This document shows positions 6,401 to 10,085 of a stretch of 10,085 nt of DNA, piece by piece; positions within the stretch are counted from its first letter, which is position 1; every line of letters starts with the position of its first letter. Location: positions 1 through 10,085 of the forward strand of contig CAJXUJ010000034.1 of the NCBI GenBank assembly GCA_913061025.1, read 5' to 3'. A model generated the notes under the pieces. That model saw only the letters and a program-made list of their open reading frames with translations. It had not been told where the DNA came from and ran no database searches. This DNA is from an uncultured Actinomycetes bacterium (GTDB lineage: Bacteria; Actinomycetota; Actinomycetes; S36-B12). The position numbers and the translations under genes were made by a program.

Positions 6401-8059
6401 GTCGTGGCGCGTTTCGCGCGGACGCACGGACCGTTCACGATCGATGAACTGACCGATGATCTTGGCGTTTCCGCGGCAGCCGTCGGCGCGGTGATCGATC
6501 GACTCGTCACCACACGCCGCCTGCTCTGCGGCGAGTTCCGTCCCGGTGGACGCGCAGCCGAAATCATCGATGCAGACGTATTGCGCAAGGTGCGTCGTCG
6601 TTCGGTGGCTCGACTTCGAGAGGAAATCGAACCCGTCGAGATGGAGCGGTACGCCGCTTTCCTTCCGCAGTGGCAGGGCGTGCTCGGTTCGCGGGAGGAA
6701 TCCGAATCCGCGCCCCCGGTTGAATTGGTCGAGGTGATGGATCGACTCAGCGCACTCTCGATGCCGGCCTCGTGCGTCATGCCAATACTGCGAGCGCGGT
6801 TAGCAGACGTCCAGCCGGCACAGGTGGACGCGCTCCTCGCAAACGGAAGCTTGACGTGGTGGTCGATGGGTCCGCTGGGCACAAAGGACGCCCGCATCGC
6901 CTGGGCGCCCACCCCCGTCGCCGCCGGCATCCGCGAACTGCTGCGCGGATCGCACCCCCGACTCAGCGATGTCACCGACGCCACAACTGACGGTGCGACC
7001 GACCACGCCGTCGCACGTGAACCGGTAGCGCGGGCAATCCTGGACGTTCTCGCAGGCGGCGGCGCCTTCTACGCCGATGCCGTGCACGCAGCCCTCGTTG
7101 CAACAGGGCCCATCGTCTCGACCGAGACCGTGGACTCGACTTTGTGGGACCTAGCCCGCCACGGGTGGGTGACATGCGATTCCTTCAGCTACCTGCATGC
7201 CCGCGTGGGTTCTGGATCGGGCTCACGATCGTCAACGCGCTCGACCAGCGAGCGACGTTCGCGCGCCGGCGGGTCCCGGATGCCCGCACGGCCTCGACTC
7301 CCCCGGCGAACCCGGCTCTCGTCCGAGGTGAGCGGCGGCGGGAACGGACCTCGGTGGTCCCTCGCCCCTGGAGTGGAGTCATCCGGTGCAGCCGCCGATG
7401 CGCAGCGGTATGCAGCTGAGTACGCCGGACTTCTCCTCGAGCGCTGGGCCGTCGTGACCCGAATGTCGGTAGCCGCCGAGGATCCCGTTGGTGGGTTCTC
7501 CGGGCAATACCGAATGCTGTCGGCGATGGCCGACGCCGGGGCCTGCCAACGCATCTATGCGATCGAAGGCGCCGGAGGCGCGCAGTTTGCGCTCGAAGGG
7601 GCCGTCGATGCCATTCGCAACCACCGGGCGCAACGGGCCAACGGCGAGCGCCGCATGCTCGTGCTCTCCGCCGTCGACCCCGCCAATCCATTCGGCACCC
7701 TGATGTCGTGGCCCGAAACGGACGCCGCATCCAAGGCCCAGGCCCGCAGTTCGGCTCGACCATCGCGACGCGCTGGCTCCTTGGTGGTTCTCGACGGCAG
7801 CGAGTTCGCCGCGTGGCTCGACACATCCGGCGCATCCTTGATAACCCGCGGCATCACGGACGAGTCGACGGCAACAGACGTTCTGCGAGCCCTGGCACAC
7901 GCGAGGGTGTCACTGAACGACGACCACCGCGGCATCCTGGCCACCGTCGACGGGACATCCCTATTGGACAACTCCGCCGCAGCGCTGTGGCGGGCGGCGG
8001 CGCAGGGCGCCGGGCTGGCATCGGTCCCTCGGGGCTGGAAGTGGGTCGCTCGTGCCTGA
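3434..8059 (+). CDS. lhr: Lhr, large ATP-dependent DNA/RNA-DNA helicase
   Basis: A 1541-residue superfamily 2 helicase, the full-length Lhr type (core plus long C-terminal region) common in actinobacteria. Lhr translocates 3'-5' on single-stranded DNA and unwinds DNA and RNA:DNA duplexes. In mycobacteria it is linked to mitomycin C and UV resistance. Visible motifs, numbered from ATG 3434, are Walker A APTGSGKT (48-55), DEVH (168-171), SAT (203-205), IVFVNSRR (294-301), MELGIDMG (357-364) and QRVGRAGH (383-390). The Lhr-specific winged-helix/beta-barrel region follows with a likely strand-separating Trp588 in PFWHGD and PYGARVHAPWA (656-666). The C-terminal half carries helix-turn-helix-like segments of unknown detail. 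An Arg/Ser/Gly-rich linker spans about 1256-1305 before the terminal GPRWSLAP domain. Its stop overlaps nei2 by 8 nt, so the pair is translationally coupled. There is no frameshift or truncation. Confidence 0.96.
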   Translation: MAQAATIGPDGLSPWARTWVERALGAPTAIQSEAWPVLASNRDAVLVAPTGSGKTLAAFLASLDSLAHTPPEERGRVLYISPLKALASDIERNLRSPLVGLEQVAAEDGVEIPTITVGIRTGDTPQSERTRQAKNPPDVWITTPESLFLLLTSQARSALAGVRTVIIDEVHALADTKRGAHLALSLERLDELLPQPAQRIALSATVSPVSEVVRYVRSTDPESVIVVSPSIEKQIAISVESPVDDFRDIGSTARDEYGNDIVTGSSAGDADRSSVWPAIAERVVDIIDQHRSTIVFVNSRRLAERLTARINDVAEAREMSAPVAQAHHGSVSKDVRRGIEDDLKSGRLRAVVATSSMELGIDMGAVDVVVQIQSPVSVASGLQRVGRAGHGVGQVSVGHIISTHAHDLLVATTIAGRMDERAIEEIRLPSLPLDVLAQQIVAMCAMDEWTVDALLAVVRRAASFSNLTESLLVSVLNMLSGTYPSDRFAELRPRIVWDRASGVLSGRPGAARLAVTNAGTIPDRGLFGVHIATEGFPRVGELDEEMVYESRVGEVITLGASTWRIMEITHDRVLVSPAPGALGRMPFWHGDALGRPAHLAGAIGAAARDRHSDIPALESYLADQQASTGLIPDEANLLIEAFRDEIGDWRVVLHSPYGARVHAPWALAASRLLSDRLGIDAQVMHADDGIVVRLPDYIPATESDSQVAVSESDHVLGEVLDALTINPSDIEALIHADITGSALFASRFRECAGRSLLLPRRRPDRRTPLWQQRQRAGQLLQVASDYPDFPIVLETMRECLQDVYDVPALVHLLEAIDSGAVRISTTVTDHPSPFARSLLFGYVANFLYEGDAPLAERRAQALSIDTELLADLLGTAELRSLLDIDAIAEVEDEIGHRSVNTRARNLEDAADLLRVLGPLDPRTAHEVGVESAWLDELVAAGRAITVTVAGDRRVAAIEDAARLRDALGVVLPPGIPDAHLEPVDDPLTDVVARFARTHGPFTIDELTDDLGVSAAAVGAVIDRLVTTRRLLCGEFRPGGRAAEIIDADVLRKVRRRSVARLREEIEPVEMERYAAFLPQWQGVLGSREESESAPPVELVEVMDRLSALSMPASCVMPILRARLADVQPAQVDALLANGSLTWWSMGPLGTKDARIAWAPTPVAAGIRELLRGSHPRLSDVTDATTDGATDHAVAREPVARAILDVLAGGGAFYADAVHAALVATGPIVSTETVDSTLWDLARHGWVTCDSFSYLHARVGSGSGSRSSTRSTSERRSRAGGSRMPARPRLPRRTRLSSEVSGGGNGPRWSLAPGVESSGAAADAQRYAAEYAGLLLERWAVVTRMSVAAEDPVGGFSGQYRMLSAMADAGACQRIYAIEGAGGAQFALEGAVDAIRNHRAQRANGERRMLVLSAVDPANPFGTLMSWPETDAASKAQARSSARPSRRAGSLVVLDGSEFAAWLDTSGASLITRGITDESTATDVLRALAHARVSLNDDHRGILATVDGTSLLDNSAAALWRAAAQGAGLASVPRGWKWVARA

Positions 8060-8840
8060 GGGCGACACTGTCTACCTAGCAGCCAAGCGCCTGAACGCGA
8101 GCCTGGCCGGGCAGCGCATCGATGCCAGTGATTTTCGGCTTCCGGCGCTCGCGAACCTCGACCTGACCGGCGTCGGTGTGAACGAGGTGCGTCCCTACGG
8201 CAAGCACCTGCTCTTCCGTTTCGACAACGACCGCACATTGCATACCCACTTTCGGATGGATGGCTCGTGGCACATCTACCGTGAAGGGCAACGGTGGAGC
8301 GGCGGGCCGCTGCACTCCGTTCGGATCATTCTGCGGTCACGGATCTATACCTGCGTGGGCTATCGACTCCACGACGTTCACATACTGCGTACCACCGACG
8401 AGCCCTCCGTCATCGGGCACCTCGGCCCGGACATCCTCGACGATGAGTTCGATGCAGGACGGGCACTGGAGAACATTCGGTCCCAGGGCCCTCGAGCCAT
8501 CGGTGATGTCCTGGTGGACCAGCGGGTGCTCGCGGGTATCGGAAACATCTATCGCTGCGAGTCGCTATTCCTCGCCGGGATTGCGCCCGCAACCCGTACG
8601 TCATCCCTGGATAGCAGTCAGTGCGCGGACCTCATCACCACCGCTCGAACACTGATGATGCGTAACAGGGATCGGGCGTCGCAGTCGACCACAGGAGATG
8701 AGCGGCGGGCCCATTACGTCTATGGACGCGGTGGTCGACGGTGTCGGCGCTGCCACGAGACGATCGTGACCACAACCGGTGAAGTCCGGCCGAATGCTCA
8801 GACGATCTTTTGGTGCCCGGGCTGTCAGTCAGCGCTGTGA
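8052..8840 (+). CDS. nei2: Nei2-type formamidopyrimidine/endonuclease VIII DNA glycosylase
   Basis: A 262-residue bifunctional glycosylase/AP lyase of the Fpg/Nei family that removes oxidised bases, mainly pyrimidines in the Nei branch. MPEGDTV at the N-terminus gives the catalytic Pro2 and Glu3 (Pro2 becomes the nucleophile after Met removal) and is typical of Nei2. Lys51 in PYGKHLL is the conserved catalytic lysine. The helix-two-turn-helix region includes DVLVDQRVLAGIGNIYRCESLFLAGI. The C-terminal zinc finger has Cys231, Cys234, Cys255 and Cys258, so it is a zinc-bearing and probably active member. The start GTG 8052 is fixed by the need for Pro at position 2. It overlaps the lhr stop by 8 nt and depends on lhr transcription. 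Exact substrate preference (hydantoins, 5-hydroxy-pyrimidines) is inference. Confidence 0.94.
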   Translation: MPEGDTVYLAAKRLNASLAGQRIDASDFRLPALANLDLTGVGVNEVRPYGKHLLFRFDNDRTLHTHFRMDGSWHIYREGQRWSGGPLHSVRIILRSRIYTCVGYRLHDVHILRTTDEPSVIGHLGPDILDDEFDAGRALENIRSQGPRAIGDVLVDQRVLAGIGNIYRCESLFLAGIAPATRTSSLDSSQCADLITTARTLMMRNRDRASQSTTGDERRAHYVYGRGGRRCRRCHETIVTTTGEVRPNAQTIFWCPGCQSAL

Positions 8841-8844
8841 AACA

Positions 8845-8863
8845 GCGAGCCTTACGCGCTCGC
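8845..8863. terminator. possible bidirectional stem-loop between nei2 and clgR
   Basis: GCGAGC (8845-8850) and GCTCGC (8858-8863) form a 6-bp stem around a 7-nt loop in the 32-bp gap between two converging genes. Position suits a shared terminator, but neither side has a U-tract. Confidence 0.4.
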
Positions 8864-8872
8864 CGACAATCG

Positions 8873-9187
8873 CTAGGACAGCGGTCGACCCGCACCCACG
8901 GCGCTCGGTAGCACCATCTCGGGCAACCGGGTGGTGGGGGCGGTGTGCTGCAACTCGACCTGCGCCAGGTGGGTACTCACCGATGCCAGGAGCTCGGACA
9001 ACGAGATATCGAGTGCATCGCAGATGGCCGCCAGCAGTTCGGACGAGGCTTCCTTGTGGCCGCGTTCAACCTCGGAGAGGTAGCCCAGGGAGACGGCAGC
9101 TGCTCCGGATACCTCGCGCAGCGTGCGACCTTGATCCTGACGACGGCGACGCAGTTCCTCGCCGATGACTTCCCGCATGACGATCAT
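8873..9187 (-). CDS. clgR: ClgR-type XRE family transcriptional regulator
   Basis: A 104-residue DNA-binding activator of the Cro/CI (XRE) family that strongly resembles ClgR, which activates clp protease genes and other proteostasis genes in actinobacteria. The helix-turn-helix covers about residues 8-65, with REVSGAAAVSLGYLSEVERGHKEASSELLAAICDAL matching the ClgR pattern almost throughout. The C-terminal 30 residues are variable and Pro/Thr rich. The ATG at 9187 is preferred over upstream in-frame starts: GGGAGG lies 7 nt before it and the family begins with a few residues ahead of the REV helix. It lies downstream of pgsA and cinA, as in other actinobacteria, with its own 120-bp leader carrying two candidate promoters. 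No pspA follows, unlike in mycobacteria; nei2 converges instead. ClgR is a known Clp substrate; no obvious degron can be named here. Confidence 0.92.
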   Translation of the reverse strand: MIVMREVIGEELRRRRQDQGRTLREVSGAAAVSLGYLSEVERGHKEASSELLAAICDALDISLSELLASVSTHLAQVELQHTAPTTRLPEMVLPSAVGAGRPLS

Positions 9188-9194
9188 GGGCCAA

Positions 9195-9200
9195 CCTCCC
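9195..9200 (-). promoter_or_regulatory. Shine-Dalgarno site of clgR
   Basis: Minus-strand GGGAGG lies 7 nt before ATG 9187. It decides this start against in-frame upstream candidates, the furthest at 9283. Confidence 0.75.
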
Positions 9201-9212
9201 TTCCGGGCTTCC

Positions 9213-9234
9213 ACCATAACCGCAGGCCGTGACA
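9213..9234 (-). promoter_or_regulatory. candidate RecA-NDp (PafBC-type) promoter of clgR
   Basis: Minus strand TGTCACGG (9234-9227), an 8-nt spacer CCTGCGGT, and -10 TATGGT (9218-9213). It fits TGTCRGTG-N8-TANNNT at 6 of 8 upstream positions, with the exact spacer and -10 pattern, as does the recA site. The predicted start near 9206 leaves a leader of about 18 nt that still contains the SD. If active, clgR would be induced by DNA damage independently of LexA. Confidence 0.55.
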
Positions 9235-9247
9235 TTGCACCCGCAGG
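9220..9247. repeat. CCGCAGG direct repeat with 21-bp period upstream of clgR
   Basis: CCGCAGG occurs at 9220-9226 and again at 9241-9247, exactly two helical turns apart, on the same face of the DNA. The first copy lies in the spacer of the candidate PafBC-type promoter and the second just upstream of its TGTC element. It could be an operator, for example for ClgR autoregulation, but the family's known motif is not clearly present. Confidence 0.35.
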
Positions 9248-9275
9248 ACCCACATTCTGTGCGGTCACTCGTATC

Positions 9276-9301
9276 AACGTCATCCGGATCGGATCTATTC
9301 C
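9276..9301 (-). promoter_or_regulatory. candidate SigR/SigH/SigE-type ECF promoter of clgR
   Basis: Minus strand GGAAT (9301-9297), 18 nt, GTT (9278-9276): an exact match to the GGAAT-N18-GTT consensus of Streptomyces SigR and the related corynebacterial/mycobacterial SigH promoters. The predicted start near 9268 gives a leader of about 80 nt. The -35 element begins 6 bp from the cinA stop. ECF-sigma control of clgR is known in C. glutamicum (SigH) and M. tuberculosis (SigE), which supports the call. Confidence 0.6.
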
Positions 9302-9307
9302 CGACCG

Positions 9308-9799
9308 CTAGTCGCTACGGGCAGTGATGAATTCCAGGACGGCCTCCAGAGTGATCCGAGTCACGTCGCTGCGAACCTGCGCTCGATCACCGGAGACGTG
9401 GACCGTTCGCGTCCGCTCGGCGCTCGGCGACCACAGGCCGATGCAGGCGGTTCCCGGGGCAGCACCATCGTGCGACTCAGGGCCGGCAGCACCGGTTGTG
9501 CCCACTCCCACATCCGCACCGAGGCGTTCGGCTGCTCCCCTGGCCATCGCCAAGGCCACAGTCTCGGAGACGATTCCCGATGCCAGCACCTCCGGACCCA
9601 CCCCGAGCATCTCGGTCTTGACCTCCGGCACGTAGGCCACCACGCCCCCGCGCAGCACCTGCGAGCAGCCGGGGATGTCGGCGAGGGTGGCCACCACGAG
9701 GCCTGCCGTCAAGGACTCCCCCGTCGCGATGGTCCAGGAGCGCTCGAGCAGGGCTTGCACCACCTGGGCGGCCAACTGAGCATCAGACATCGACGTCAT
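9308..9799 (-). CDS. cinA: CinA C-terminal domain protein, nicotinamide-nucleotide amidase (PncC-like)
   Basis: A 163-residue stand-alone CinA C-terminal domain. In bacteria this domain (PncC) deamidates nicotinamide mononucleotide to nicotinic acid mononucleotide, recycling NMN released by NAD-dependent DNA ligase; some members are named competence/damage proteins. Family motifs are present: TGESLTAGLV (26-35, Ser29 being the usual catalytic serine), GGVVAYVPEVK (51-61) and VGTTGAAGP (99-107). The N-terminal molybdopterin-binding-like domain of full CinA is absent, as is usual in actinobacteria. The ATG at 9799 overlaps the pgsA stop by ATGA; AGGGA lies about 12 nt upstream, a poor SD, so translation probably depends on coupling to pgsA. 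A second ATG four codons in has no better site. It shares a transcript with pgsA. Confidence 0.93.
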   Translation of the reverse strand: MTSMSDAQLAAQVVQALLERSWTIATGESLTAGLVVATLADIPGCSQVLRGGVVAYVPEVKTEMLGVGPEVLASGIVSETVALAMARGAAERLGADVGVGTTGAAGPESHDGAAPGTACIGLWSPSAERTRTVHVSGDRAQVRSDVTRITLEAVLEFITARSD

Positions 9800-10085
9800 G
9801 CGGTCTGTCGATCCCTACGAAGCACGAATGCCCGACGCACATAGTCGATGCCGGTGGCGAGCGTCAGGAGCACCGCGATGATCATGGCAACGTAAGCGAT
9901 CGTTGACCACGCATCATCGATGGCAGCCGGGGCAACCGCCAGGTACATCGAGATTGCCACGATCTGCGCGACCGTCTTCACCTTGCCGCCGCGCGATGCC
10001 GGGATCACCCCGTGACGCAGGACAACTAAACGCAAGACGGTCACCCCGAATTCCCGAACCAGGATCACCACGGTGATCCACCACG
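9796..10085 (-). CDS. pgsA: CDP-diacylglycerol-glycerol-3-phosphate 3-phosphatidyltransferase (C-terminal part)
   Basis: Only the last 95 residues are visible; the start is beyond the right edge. The enzyme makes phosphatidylglycerophosphate from CDP-diacylglycerol in the cytoplasmic membrane, the first committed step to phosphatidylglycerol and cardiolipin. The visible part begins with WWITVVILVREFGVTVLR. It contains ASRGGKVKT, a typical PgsA segment between membrane helices, and then two hydrophobic stretches (VAQIVAISMYLAVAPAAI and IAYVAMIIAVLLTLATG) followed by a basic tail. The CDP-alcohol phosphotransferase signature with its aspartates would lie in the missing N-terminal half. It heads the pgsA-cinA-clgR arrangement. 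The related phosphatidylinositol synthase is less likely, given REFGVTVLR and GGKVKT. Confidence 0.9.
   Translation of the reverse strand, partial: WWITVVILVREFGVTVLRLVVLRHGVIPASRGGKVKTVAQIVAISMYLAVAPAAIDDAWSTIAYVAMIIAVLLTLATGIDYVRRAFVLRRDRQTA

Noticed and set aside
5974..6984. 336-residue minus-strand frame opposite lhr
   Set aside because: Ser/Arg/Ala-rich with no family features; antisense shadow of the lhr C-terminal region.
8873..9283. Longer clgR starting at 9283 (136 residues)
   Set aside because: The extra 32 residues are not part of the ClgR family, would swallow the candidate PafBC-type promoter, and a strong SD supports the ATG at 9187.
9296..9297. Possible attachment site or mobile-element edge around the sulfotransferase-MFS pair or the clgR leader
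   Set aside because: No tRNA, transposase, integrase or flanking direct repeat could be found at either place.

Overview
This window looks like chromosomal DNA from a high-GC actinobacterium. The evidence is the strong G/C bias at third codon positions, GTG starts, and the gene set itself. pgsA, cinA, clgR, a Nei-type glycosylase, lhr, a DUF3046 gene and recA together form a conserved actinobacterial neighbourhood. I cannot name the genus. The visible part of RecA carries no intein.

Layout from left to right. recA (minus strand, 3' end cut by the window edge) occupies 1-941. Its upstream region (942-1129) holds a Shine-Dalgarno site, a RecA-NDp/PafBC-type promoter and, further out, a perfect LexA box lying in the last codons of the next gene. 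Next are two overlapping minus-strand genes, an MFS transporter (1109-2410) and a small PAPS-type sulfotransferase (2407-3120). They sit between recA and its usual partner, the DUF3046 gene (3165-3356). A 74-77 bp divergent gap separates DUF3046 from the plus-strand pair lhr (very long helicase, 3434-8059) and nei2 (8052-8840), which overlap by 8 nt. Converging on nei2 is the minus-strand set pgsA (5' end cut) - cinA - clgR (10085 down to 8873). pgsA and cinA overlap by ATGA, and clgR has its own 120 bp leader.

The genes share a stress and genome-maintenance theme. RecA handles recombination and the SOS response. Lhr is a DNA-repair helicase. Nei2 removes oxidised bases. ClgR activates Clp protease and other proteostasis genes. 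The most informative observation is regulatory: recA and clgR each carry a close match to the LexA-independent DNA-damage promoter (TGTCRGTG-N8-TANNNT) directly upstream. The two copies resemble each other more than the published consensus (TGTCAC-R-G, 8 nt, TA-N2-GT). clgR additionally has an exact GGAAT-N18-GTT match to the SigR/SigH-type thiol/heat-stress promoter, and recA additionally has the LexA box. I saw no tRNA, rRNA, CRISPR array, insertion sequence or prophage signal. The most unusual part of the gene content is the sulfotransferase-MFS cassette inserted between DUF3046 and recA.
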